The position numbers and the translations under genes are program-made. A model generated the notes under the pieces. It ran no database searches, was not told the origin of the DNA, and saw only the letters and a program-made list of their open reading frames with translations. From Monomorium pharaonis (Eukaryota; Arthropoda; Insecta; Hymenoptera; Formicidae), in contig NC_050470.1 of assembly GCF_013373865.1 (NCBI RefSeq), positions 310,001-374,000 on the forward strand: a stretch of 64,000 nt of DNA. The letters run 5' to 3'. Shown here in pieces: positions 11,601-21,878 of this stretch. The number at the start of each line of letters is the position of its first letter. The stretch's first letter is position 1.

Positions 11601-12472
11601 GCATCTTTCAAGCGTGTTTTATAATCTATTATTCGGCTTTTCATTCGGTTTCTTTCTTTCGCTAACATTATAGCTTTCTTATATATTTTCTGTGCTTTAG
11701 GTGTTAAATGGCATTGTCTTGTAACGGATTCAAGAATATTTCTTGAGTTTCTTGATGTACTTGGACAATTAACTGTGTTATTTGTGATATTATTTTGATC
11801 ATTTTGCAATGGATTCTTTTCTGCACATAGAAAATTACTTGTAAAAATCTCATTAGATTGATTACTTTCTTGAGATTGTGAATGTAATTCAGTTGTAGTT
11901 GATCCTGTCTGTAAATGTAACTCAGCTGTACTTATCTCAGATTGTGAATGTTGCTCAGTTATATTTGGTTCTAACTGTAAATGCAACTCAATTGTATTTG
12001 TCTCAGGTTGTAAATGTTGCTCGGTTATATTTATATCATTCACTTCTGTATTAACTGTTTGCGTATTATATATATTTTCAATAGGTACTGCATTATGTGA
12101 ATGTTGCTCAGTTGTATTTTGTCCAGACTGTAAATACAACTCAGTTATATTTGTTTCAGATTGTGAATGTTGCTCACTTATATTTATATCATTTACCTCT
12201 ATGTTAACTGTATGCATATAACTTATATTTACTCTAGGTACTGAATTATGCTTCAGTCTTCGACGATTTAAAGAGTAAATATAATCTTCAGGCAAAAAAT
12301 GTAAGTGGCATACTCTGTATTTTGTTAATTCTTCTGATGATAAATTTAAAAGAATACTATTGTTTACAATTTCTTTCCACTTTTGTGATAACTTTGGATT
12401 CTTTGGAAAAAAATGACCAGGAGCCTTTGAATTAGATTTACAGCCTGGTACAATACAAATCCATTCAACCAT
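8613..12472 (-). CDS. THAP-domain P-element-type DNA transposase
   Basis: Transposase related to Drosophila P and THAP9. Four exons on the minus strand (12472-11495, 10887-10305, 10195-9863, 9775-8613) join in phase to about 1018 aa. The N-terminal THAP zinc finger (C2CH) begins at MVEWICIVPGCKSN, with VCHLHF as its distal Cys/His pair. A Gln/Thr-rich region with imperfect repeats (about residues 105-215) follows, then a probable coiled coil. The P-type catalytic core comes next: ILMWDEMS (Asp ~404), TTVCDQGG (Asp ~493), YDPPHLLKGIRNN, and NQDPLENFFGMIRSHGRR (Glu ~754). All three putative acidic catalytic residues are present and no stop or frameshift was seen. It could be an active element or a domesticated gene. 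The first ATG in frame gives MQFSIL at 12493; 12472 was chosen because the THAP domain starts there. Confidence 0.9.
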
Positions 12473-12493
12473 GATTAAAATTGAAAACTGCAA

Positions 12494-12920
12494 ACTAAAA
12501 ATAAAAGAATCTTAAAAATTATGTCTTTATTATCTTTAGGCACACGTGCACAAATAATTATTGTGTTTTTATAATCTGACAGACATTGCAAAAAATTGTA
12601 CTTATAAAATTAGCACAAATTCTGTTTACAAAAATATATGCAAAACATTTTATTAAAATATAAAATTGATATGTAAAATATAAAACTATACTACTAAAAC
12701 TAACATAACCTCTATTATCGATTACCTCTATTATCTGTGATATTTTTATTTTTATATTTCATATGCAACTTACCTTATCAGATAATATTGTTGATATTCT
12801 TTATACACGTTCCACACGCACTTTATACCAATTTCTTTTTTTCTATTGTAAATTAAAAATCTTCACAAGAGATATCCGTAATATATATCACGTTCTGATC
12901 ACAAATCTAAGTTCTGACCG
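12494..12920. other. 5' flank of transposase gene
   Basis: AT-rich sequence with no coding frame. It should contain the transposase promoter and the 5' transposon terminus, but no inverted terminal repeat matching the 8.2-8.6 kb side could be recognised. Confidence 0.4.
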
Positions 12921-12933
12921 TTAAAGTGATATA

Positions 12934-12956
12934 AGCGCCACCTGGCCGAATATACC
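12934..12956 (-). promoter_or_regulatory. CTCF-like motif (right copy)
   Basis: The reverse complement reads GGCCAGGTGGCGCT. It matches all ten positions of the CTCF core AGRKGGCRSY. The surrounding 20 bp repeat the left copy at 8245 in the same orientation. The site lies about 330 bp upstream of the second small HSP start codon. Confidence 0.5.
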
Positions 12957-13023
12957 AGAATGAACTAACGCGGCCTGAAATTTCAGATAGGAGTTGACCG
13001 TGCATGATAAATCCATTTGCGTT

Positions 13024-13082
13024 TTCTCGAAGGTACGCGATAGTTTACACGCATGCGTGCACAGTTGCCAGGGGCTATTTAA
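13024..13082 (+). promoter_or_regulatory. Heat-shock promoter of second small HSP
   Basis: A perfect TTCnnGAA heat shock element core, TTCTCGAA, lies at 13024-13031 and a TATA-like TATTTAA at 13076-13082. A second core, TTCTGGAA (13173-13180), lies in the probable 5' UTR. Spacing fits an inducible promoter with a transcription start near 13105-13110. Confidence 0.55.
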
Positions 13083-13268
13083 CCGGTAGCGCGCGCCGGC
13101 TGTCGGCAGAAAGTGGCAGAAAGCGATCGCGTGATTGTGTGCATACGAGCAGCTGACCGGCTCGAAACGGTTTTCTGGAAACATTCGAATCTCGATTCTC
13201 TCGACCGAGTCTCATCCGTCAATTTCATCTGAGATTACCCGTGAATCTTTCTTGAGGAAGAGGCCAGC

Positions 13269-13859
13269 ATGTCTTTGGTACCGTTGTTGTTCTCCGACTG
13301 GTGGGAGGATCTCGAGTTCCCGCACCGGCTCTTCGACCAGAACTTCGGCCTGGGCATTCATCCAGATCAACTAGCGAATCCGAACATTGTCGAACGCTTT
13401 GCGTTGCAACCTAATCGACGTCTGCGCCCATCGCCCTTGAGCTACTATCGACCATGGGGCGAGTTATTGCGCACCAGGGAAGAGGGTGGCACATCCACCG
13501 TTAAAGCGGACAAGGACAAGTTCCAAGTGATCCTGGACGTGCAGCAATTCAAGCCGCAAGAGATCACTGTCAAGGTCGTGGACAAATGCGTGATAGTCGA
13601 GGCCAAACACGAGGAGAAGCAAGATGAGCACGGCTGGATCTCACGGCAGTTTATCCGCAAATACCTAATACCTGAGCAGTGCGATATCGATCAGGTGACG
13701 TCGAGTCTGTCATCCGATGGCGTATTGAGTATCATCGCGCCGCGGAAAGACCAGCCAAAGCTGCAGAACGAGCGATCGATCAAGATTGAGCATACCGGCA
13801 AGCCGGCAATCCAGGAGAAGGTGCAGGAGAAGGTGCAGGAGAAGAAGGAGAAGAAGTAG
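13269..13859 (+). CDS. l(2)efl: Small heat shock protein, l(2)efl type (second copy)
   Basis: Alpha-crystallin family holdase of 196 aa in a single exon, start MSLVPLLFSDWWEDL. The alpha-crystallin domain is at about residues 80-160 (KFQVILDVQQFKPQEITVKV, HGWISRQFIRKYLIP, SSDGVLSIIAP), followed by IEHTGKPA. The tail contains tandem QEKV units and ends in a lysine-rich stretch. It is clearly paralogous to the gene at 4903: the domain core and the EHTGKP/EFTGKP tail motif correspond, while the N-terminal arms have diverged. It has better heat shock elements than the first copy. The transposase gene and several hairpin elements now separate the pair, suggesting a tandem duplication split by later insertions. 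Confidence 0.95.
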   Translation: MSLVPLLFSDWWEDLEFPHRLFDQNFGLGIHPDQLANPNIVERFALQPNRRLRPSPLSYYRPWGELLRTREEGGTSTVKADKDKFQVILDVQQFKPQEITVKVVDKCVIVEAKHEEKQDEHGWISRQFIRKYLIPEQCDIDQVTSSLSSDGVLSIIAPRKDQPKLQNERSIKIEHTGKPAIQEKVQEKVQEKKEKK

Positions 13860-14552
13860 AAAGTAGACAGATGATAAACATTTAATCTCTGTGTATTTTG
13901 ATGTATTTCTTTTAATCTCTGTGTATTTCGATGTATTCCCGTGAAATGTTCCTAATATTCTAAATATTCTACTTATGTTTGAGCAAGTTATTTTCTTTTT
14001 TTTCTATGTAAGAATAAATATATTAATAGTTGCATATCCTTTTTCACTTATACTTATAAAATGAGAACGATCAAATAAATTGTTCGGTGAAACTTAATTA
14101 ATCGAGTGTCCTTTCTTTACCATCCTGTATAAATTTCTGTAAAAATCTTATAAATTGGAATTAGGATGTGTTGGAGAGAGAGAGAAAGAGAAATCCTGCA
14201 AGTTAACTATAGGGTATATGAGAAGCTCATTTAAAATATGGCCCGAAGCCGGTAGTATAAGTTGTGTAAATTGAAGAGTACTTTTCAAATGAGAGATCGA
14301 TTGTTGCAAAGTTTAGCAGCTATGTACTTTAATCTATTACCTTTATTTTGTATTTGTAATGAGATAATTTACAATAATTAAATACGATTTAGATATATTG
14401 TCTTATTTTATATAATTCCTTTCTCAATCTGTATTGTTATTTCGTTATATACAATATTTGCATTGAAAATGTAAGAATATGCATATAAATCCATGTTCCG
14501 GCACATACATTTTCAGTATGGAAAATCTATAATTCACGTTACATCAATTATC
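13860..14552. other. 3' flank of second small HSP
   Basis: Contains a short direct repeat (TTTAATCTCTGTGTATTT twice at 13880-13930), AATAAA signals near 14012, and otherwise AT-rich sequence. No gene seen. Confidence 0.5.
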
Positions 14553-14767
14553 ATAGGTTATTGTTGACCAGTCTCATTGCGCAGATAAACAATTATCGAT
14601 CTGATAAAGATATAGAGACCTCTTTTAGAAAGAGCAGTGAATCATGGATAGAGCAAGTTTGTATAGTACTGCCATCTGCATTCGTTTTAGAATTAATATG
14701 TCTATTTTTTGGCATTGTCGATAAAAATACGTCTGGATTATCAAAGCGGCAAAGATATGTACCGTGA
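14553..14767 (+). other. Unassigned open frame with acceptor-like start
   Basis: An acceptor-like TTATCATAG ends at about 14556 and an open frame follows to TGA at 14765. The product has a hydrophobic stretch (VLPSAFVLELICLFFGIV) and a basic end (SKRQRYVP). No family recognised. It may be a terminal exon of an unresolved gene, a pseudogene fragment or chance. Confidence 0.2.
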
Positions 14768-14859
14768 AATAAATAGATTCAGTAATTTAAAGAAATTAGT
14801 ATTGTATTTTGTAATCAGAAATCTATACATTTTACGCACATATAAGATGTATGTATGCA

Positions 14860-15250
14860 ATATCTTATCTATATAAATAAAAATGTAAATGTTTGTTCCT
14901 CATCTAAGATCTCCGTAAGTTTTTCACCGATTGCTTTGAAATTTTGACACAACATTGCATACGTAACCAAGAGTGTTCTTATGGGGTCTGATTTTGGAAA
15001 TATCGTGTGTTTCAAAAATGATGGTCATAATTTAAGTGTAAAAAACAGTTTTTCATTAATATTATTGAAATTTTGACACATTGAGACGGGGAGAGACCGG
15101 AAGAGATCGGGAGAGATGAGGAGAGACCGGGAGAAACGGAGAGATACGGGGAGAGACCGGGAGAGACGAGCAGAGACCGGGAGTGACGGGGAGAGACGGG
15201 GAGAGACCGGGAGAGACGGGGAGAGACCGGGAGAGACCGGGAAAGGCGAA
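14860..15250. repeat. Interspersed-repeat-like block with purine-rich tandem repeat
   Basis: The first part (about 14870-15085) contains phrases such as TTTTTCACCGATTGCTTTGAA and GAAATTTTGACACA (twice), a style seen in dispersed insect repeats; that is from memory, not a search. It runs into a degenerate purine-rich tandem repeat at 15084-15245 built on GGGAGAGACC/GGGGAGAGAC units of about 10 bp. Confidence 0.6.
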
Positions 15251-15820
15251 GAATGTTTCTATTGTGTTTAAATTAAGGTAATAAGAAAAATTAAGATGGC
15301 TGTTATTTTATTGAAAAAAAGGAACTTATTTAAAATAATCTTTTGAATTTCTAAATCCATGGCAGCTTTTAGAAAAAAAAGTGAAAAGTACGTAAATGAA
15401 TGAATATTAGATTTATTAAAGATAGATAAATGCTTATTCAAAAATAAAATAAAAAGAGCAACAGTAAAGAAGGCTCTTGAAAGTTAAACAACGAAAGCAA
15501 AAAAATTTGAAAAAACGTAGCATAAGAATAGAGAGCCACAGCAACGCGTGGCAGGGCATAGTTAGTACAGAATAAAATAAATAGCTGCTCCTTTATACTG
15601 TATAATAAATAATAGATATATGTTTAAAAAGAAAAGTTAAGTTTAGCTTGCATGACACGTACATTTTATTTTTTATTGTAATACAAATTATTTTATTTTA
15701 AAATGTATAATTATAATACAATTCATAACAGATGTTAGAATTTAAAAAGATATAAAATGCACATGTTGCAGATTATAATATATGAGGCTCATATAAAATT
15801 TATATATAATTAAACATGCT
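15251..15820. other. AT-rich spacer before satellite
   Basis: No coding frame or structured element identified between the purine repeat and the 70-bp satellite. Confidence 0.5.
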
Positions 15821-17214
15821 GTATTGTAAAAATTCGATATTTTCTGCAATTGTCAGCCTATTGCAGAAATTAATTTTTACAACACTCTGTGTATTGTAAA
15901 AATTCGATATTTTCTGCAATTATCAGCTTATTGCAGAAATTATTTTCTGCAACACTCTGTGTATTGTAAAAATTCGATATTTTTAGCAACACTTTGTGTA
16001 TTGTAAAAATTCGATATTTTCTGCAATTGTCAGCCTATTGCAGAAAATAATTTTTACAATGCTCTGTGTATTGTAAAAATTCGATATTTTCTGCAATTGT
16101 CAGCCTATTGCAGAAAATAATTTTTACAATGCTCTGTGTATTGTAAAAATTCGATATTTTATGCAATTGTCAGCCTATTGCAGAAAATAATTTTTACAAT
16201 GCTCTGTGTATTGTAAAAATTCGATATTTTATGCAATTGTCAGCCTATTGCAGAAAATAATTTTTACAATGCTCTGTGTATTGTAAAAATTCGATATTTT
16301 CTGCAATTGTCAGCCTATTGCAGAAAATAATTTTTACAATGCTCTGTGTATTGTAAAAATTCGATATTTTATGCAATTGTCAGCCTATTGCAGAAAATAA
16401 TTTTTACAATGCTCTGTGTATTGTAAAAGTTCGATATTTTCTGCAATTGTCAGCCTATTGCAGAAAATAATTTTTACAATGCTCTGTGTATTGTAAAAAT
16501 TCGATATTTTCTGCAATTGTCAGCCTATTGCATTAATTATTTTTTACAACACTCTGTGTATTGTAAAAATTCGATATTTTCTGCAATTGTCAGCCTATTG
16601 CAGAAAATAATTTTTACAATGCTCTGTGTATTGTAAAAATTCGATATTTTCTGCAATTGTCAGCCTATTGCAGAAAATAATTTTTACAATGCTCTGTGTA
16701 TTGTAAAAATTCGATATTTTCTGCAATTGTCAGCCTATTGCAGAAAATAATTTTTACAATGCTTTGTGTATTGTAAAAATTCGATATTTTCTGCAATTGT
16801 CAGCCTATTGCAGAAAATAATTTTTACAATGCTCTGTGTATTGTAAAAATTCGATATTTTCTGCAATTGTCAGCCTATTGCAGAAAATAATTTTTACAAT
16901 GCTCTGTGTATTGTAAAAATTCGATATTTTCTGCAATTGTCAGCCTATTGCATTAATTATTTTTTACAACACTCTGTGTATTGTAAAAATTCGATATTTT
17001 CTGCAATTGTCAGCCTATTGCAGAAAATAATTTTTACAATGCTCTGTGTATTGTAAAAATTCGATATTTTCTGCAATTGTCAGCCTATTGCAGAAAATAA
17101 TTTTTACAATGCTCTGTGTATTGTAAAAGTTCGATATTTTCTGCAATTGTCAGCCTATTGCAAAAAATAATTTTTACAATGCTCTGTGTATTGTAAAAAT
17201 TCGATATTTTATGG
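15821..17214. repeat. 70-bp satellite array of palindromic monomers
   Basis: Nineteen full 70-bp monomers plus one truncated (15961-15997, 37 bp) and one partial at the right edge. Starts fall at 15821, 15891, 15961, then every 70 bp from 15998 to 17188. Each monomer has dyad symmetry: TTGTAAAAATTCGATATTTT then CTGCAATTG, and after a short spacer TATTGCAGAAAAT then AATTTTTACAA. Monomers differ by few bases. No coding potential. It is not a CRISPR array, since there are no variable spacers. Confidence 0.95.
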
Positions 17215-18898
17215 TGCCATTTTTATACCTTTTTTTAAAAAAGGTAATTTTGTTCGGATTATATATACGGCAACTCTCTTACGTTAAGAAGATGCAACTT
17301 TGATATTTTATCCGAAGGCGCAATAAAAGTGTGGTTGCTATTATTATTTGCATTATATACCTAAATCACTTTTCTTTGTAAATTGTATAAAACGATTTTA
17401 ATTAATTAGTAATTATTATTTTTAAAACCTTGTCGGAGTTAATGTAATAATTAAATTAGAGCAATTGTTTAAAATAATAATTCAATACTTTATACCTTAT
17501 ATATATATATATATATGTGTGTGTGGGGGGGGGTGTGGGTGTGTGTGTGTGTCACGCACCTATGTGCTGAGAGTAACAGTTATGAATAATCAACGATGGT
17601 AAATCAGGTAATGAGTCCGTAGATAATTCAGGAATATTGATAACTTGCGTAGTAGATACGTAAGAAGAATTCCTACGTTGGCAGTTGCACGACAATCGGC
17701 AATCAGTCGAAAATAATAGGCGGAGAATGGTGTGGGTGAACACTTCTAGTCTCGAGTCGAGCGTACAAGACGCAGAGACAGCCTGAGGTCAGAGAAAGGG
17801 GATGGAGCGTGCTTATCGTGCATCGCCTCCAACTACTCCGCGAAACCTCCCTCTTCCTCGGCTTCCTCGACACTCCAATCTCGACCTCCCTTTCCTTTCT
17901 TTCCTTCCTGCTTACTCTTTTGGCTTCCCTGTACCAAAAACGCCTTCAGCTGACGTCGCGGAAAAAAAAAGAAGCACCCGTGAAAAAAAGAAAGTATGTG
18001 TTGCGAAACGTGTATGCCATATTCAATTTAATCAAACTTCATTAATCTAACACGAGAGATACAATGCGAAGAAGATTATTGAAAGAAAAAGTGAAATAAA
18101 GAGGACATATCTAATTACATTTGTATTTTTCGCGAGATGCTTTACAATTTGTACAGCATACACCTTTTTTCTTTTTTCTTTTTTTCCTTTTTTTCTTTTA
18201 ACGATAAAAATTTGTTCCATTTTAGTCTTTTAGACTAAACTAGAAGATCTCTGCCATCGCTGGCTATGCCTCTAAACATTTGACAACAATGCTTCAAATG
18301 ATGTCACGAAACCTTTGACGTAATCACTCTCTTCTTAACTGAGCGATATTTGAGAGCTTTTGCCAGCACTTGTGATTGATTTAATCGTTCATCGAGTCAT
18401 CGATAGCAGTTACATGCGATGATAATTTTTTCGCTAGACCTTTAATTTAAATCATTAATAATATGTAGTCACTGTTTCTGATTAATCAGTAAATGTTGTT
18501 GGTTTTCTCGTTTAACTATAATAAAATAATATAATTTACTTATTTTTCCAGTAAATTATATTTTCAATTAATTTTTTTCTCTTTCAAATAATAAGACGTA
18601 TAATAAGACTCGTAAATGTAATATATATAATATAATAAATGTTAATTTTTTTTATAACATTTTTATTTAGACTATTTAGCAAAAAAAAAGTAAAGAAATA
18701 AAAAATGTCTTTTATTTTTCTAAAAACATGTCAGTTTGACACTAATGTTCTAAATACGGAGATATCTAAAGAGGAAATATAGATCAATATTTCTGAAGAA
18801 TCCTTTATTCTCATTTCTTTAATGTGTCCGATTGTTTTCCTAGGCTGAAGAAATGTGACGCACAAGTGCTTGCACAACGTGTAAATATCATGTTAGTC
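17215..18898. other. Unresolved region with microsatellite and weak exon signals
   Basis: Contains (TA)n/(GT)n at about 17497-17552 with a run of ten G. On the minus strand a candidate exon runs from about 17685 to 17561: acceptor CAACGTAG, donor ATAG|GTGCGTG, open frame NSSYVSTTQVINIPELSTDS. Pyrimidine-rich DNA follows at 18170-18200. No product was recognised. Short plus-strand frames at 17802-18050 look non-coding. Confidence 0.35.
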
Positions 18899-18945
18899 TT
18901 AAAACCATGTGCAGGATGTAATAGCAATGCAGTCGTCGCACGAAG
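18844..18945 (+). other. Candidate exon with consensus splice sites
   Basis: Bounded by TTTTCCTAG| and |GTAAGAG, 102 bp long with one open frame (LKKCDAQVLAQRVNIMLVL...). It overlaps the candidate minus-strand terminal exon, so the two are probably alternatives. No family recognised. Confidence 0.2.
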
Positions 18946-20080
18946 GTAAGAGAATGCGCCAGGAAACGAATCGTATAAGGAGCATGTCGAGTGATGCGGC
19001 ACAATCTAGTATTCCCAGAGCTATCCCAAGCCCGATGACCTGATTGTTGCGGTTTGAAAGAAAAGCGCATTAAGAATTATATATGAGAGTATCAATTAAA
19101 TATGTAATAATTCACTAAAGTATTTATAATTACATATTTTAAATTTAATTACTTAGAAATATCATTGTGTTAACGTACATATGAATATGCATATTCTAAA
19201 TTCTTTAAGAAATATAGCATCGAATTTCGGACAAATTAACTTTTAGTGGACAGATTTTTTATTTAACCGTTAAGAATAATTGTTAACACATATATTTATA
19301 CACGTAGAAAATTTAAAGAAAAAATTATAAATTTAAAATAACATTAATGGTTTTTTTAAATAATTTTTTTGCTCTGAATATTTAGCGAAGATACTAATTA
19401 AAAAACTACATTCTAAAGAATACTTAATTAAGAGCGATATATATAATGGTATAAAGATCATGAGGCGAATTGCGTAATCATGTCGAGATAAAAACTGTAC
19501 TTTCAATCGCGGTTAATTGCAATGCTACTAATGAGGTTCGAACCCTGACTAATATTTTTCGCAATAAATTCTTTAGTGTTTTAAGATATAGATAAAGTAA
19601 ATAATAATTTCTTTTTTATATCATACGGAACAGAAAAGGATCACCTCCAGTGGAAATAATTGAATCAATGTGAATCTTGCGATGATGACTTATATAAAAA
19701 GAATAAAGAGAAGCGATTGAATGCAGCATCCCTTTTAACTTTTAAACGTCAGTCTCATGCTTTAAATAAGGATGATCTCTCGTCTCTCTTTTATTTTCTG
19801 CTTTCCATGTGTAGTTTTTTATATTTTATATCCATACATGCATATGTACGCACATAGTTGTAGGATTGCATCTGCACACACGTATACATCGACACGTGTG
19901 TATATTTTTTCGATAAGTGACCACTCGACACCGTACGAACGAGACGAACACATACCTTTCTATTCGTGGCACAATTTTCGGTGATCGATATATTGAGCGG
20001 CGTACCGTCTTCAAATTGCATAGTAGTTAGCTCTCTGTCAGGGACTCTTTCGGGAAAAAAGTTCAATAAGAAGATAGGAA
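18899..20080 (-). CDS. Unidentified two-exon membrane-protein fragment
   Basis: Two minus-strand segments look coding and join in phase. The first is about 20080-19956 and reads GGKQYTVPIFLLNFFPERV, then DRELTTMQFEDGTPLNISIT and ENCATNRK; it ends at a consensus donor AAAG|GTATGTG. The second is 19039-18899, with acceptor CAACAATCAG|, and reads VIGLGIALGILDCAASLDML, then LIRFVSWRILL to a TAA. The second segment is strongly hydrophobic, so a membrane protein is likely. The 5' exons were not found; the acceptor near 20080-20085 is weak. I do not recognise the family. The model rests on composition, phase continuity and splice sites only. A candidate plus-strand exon overlaps the last segment. 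Confidence 0.3.
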
Positions 20081-20085
20081 CGGTG

Positions 20086-21214
20086 TATTGTTTTCCTCCA
20101 AAAATTATTGCTAATCTTAATATTCTTTAAAAATGTATCAAAATATATTTATTTAAATATGCGTTTTCTAATATAGTTTATTACTACCTATGTTATAGTT
20201 TATTAATACCTAGTTTATTATTATTACCACTGTCTTAGAAATATGTTTTATTCTTATAAATTCTCTTTAAATAATATGAAGATTTTTTCTTAACTAAAAT
20301 ATTGAAAACAATTATACTTGTCAAATATATTCTGTATTAATTTGAGAGTTCTGAGTAGCAAACCTTTTCTGGGACATGATTAAAAAAAGCATTTAATCAT
20401 TAAGTGCTTTTTAATCAATAATGTGACTAAAGAAAACAAGAAAAAATAAGAAAGTAGAAAATTTGGAATCTCAAATAAAACTTGTAAACGTGTTTGGTGA
20501 GTCACGATTGAATGCTAGGACAATTTACAAATACGCTTTGATGATGACGCTGATATGCCGCATTGAGGTAAATTCGAACGATTCGTGTCATAAACCAATG
20601 ACACGAGTATCCCGCGGGATTACTATCACTTCCTCTTCTTCTTTCTCATGCCGATCCAGCGCGCGATATTCCAGGTTCTATCTACTGTCCGTACGTCATG
20701 AGAGAGTTACCCCTTCTTTTACGCTAGTACTTCTTCCCTCTGTGTCTCTGTTAAGTGGAGGAGGAGAAGGAGAAGGAGGAGAAGGAGGTGAGATTGGCGG
20801 CAGGAAGGTATTGCCGCTGGTATACATCATCTTTAGCCATCACCACCACCACCACCAACTACCACCACCACCACTACCACCACTATCGCCACCACCTGCA
20901 TCACCTCCACGTCGTCGTGGAACTTGTCTATACGCAACGATGAGAATTCTGCAGATTTGACAAAGTCGTTTCAAGAACTCAGTCGTCGACTGCCCATCCT
21001 CGTAAATTCGAGGCACCCAGTAGGGAGTTTCAGCTTGCTCAACCGACTCAACTACGCTGGAACCCCTTCCGGAATACTTTAAAGCACTTTTTTTCTCTTC
21101 TTTCTTCTTTCTTTTACTACGTTTTAAGTGTGAACCGTCTTTCTTTTTTCTTTTTTTTTTTCGTGTGCTGTTTTGATTTTTACAAAGGCGAAAATGTGTT
21201 AAGTATTTATACCT
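20086..21214. other. Channel-gene upstream region with triplet repeats
   Basis: Holds a purine-rich (GGA/GAA)n tract at about 20755-20795 and a (CAC/CAT)n tract at about 20838-20910. GC content is raised at 20600-21070, consistent with the promoter and 5' UTR of the chloride channel. Open frames across the triplet tracts look like artefacts of the repeats. Confidence 0.45.
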
Positions 21215-21846
21215 ATGGTGGAAACATACGGAGGTGGCATGTTTTTCGCGATGCTCTTGTCTATCTTGCTCTTTTTACTTTTCGGTTGTGCTGCGAATGC
21301 TCAGTAAGTAGATGTATTGTCATGTATATGAATTAATTGTATTAATAAAAATTTATTTTTATTAATAAATTAAACATGTTTATCTCACGTTTAAAAAATA
21401 GTCTAAATAACTAGTCACTTTGTAGCATAATAAAAAATGAATAATGTTTTATCCAATTATAGACATTTAAAGCGTTACAAATTATTATCTCATATTGTGC
21501 ATTATAGAATTATAGAAACGTACTATAGAATATATTTTGATTTAAAAAAATGTTTAAAACGAAAGTTGTATGATTTATGTGAGAGAGAACAAATAATGAC
21601 AAAATTAATTTCAAATTCTGCATATATTTTAAAGAACGTATGTTATTAATGTATGTTATTACGATATTCGCTTTGTAGGAGAAGTTTAGAATTTTTTGAT
21701 CTTTTACCCGAAGATCCTAAGTTGTACGACAAAATGCGACCTCCTAAGAAAGATGGCCAGGCAACTGTCGTTTATTTTCATGTTACTGTAATGGGACTCG
21801 ATTCCATCGATGAAAATTCAATGGTAACGTATAATTTTATATATTT

Positions 21847-21878
<32 letters not shown>

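Noticed and set aside
15821..17214. CRISPR-like regular repeat spacing
   Set aside because: The whole 70-bp unit is repeated with no variable spacers, in a eukaryotic setting; it is a satellite.
17802..18050. 82-codon and overlapping 78-codon plus-strand frames
   Set aside because: Proline/leucine-rich low complexity, poly-lysine end from an A-run, no splice partner.
19535..19544. GGTTCGAACC resembling a tRNA B box
   Set aside because: No A box, no foldable acceptor or anticodon stems around it on either strand; the word is palindromic and can occur by chance.
20463..20960. 165-codon frame with poly-His/Pro stretch
   Set aside because: Driven by GGA and CAC triplet repeats upstream of the channel gene.
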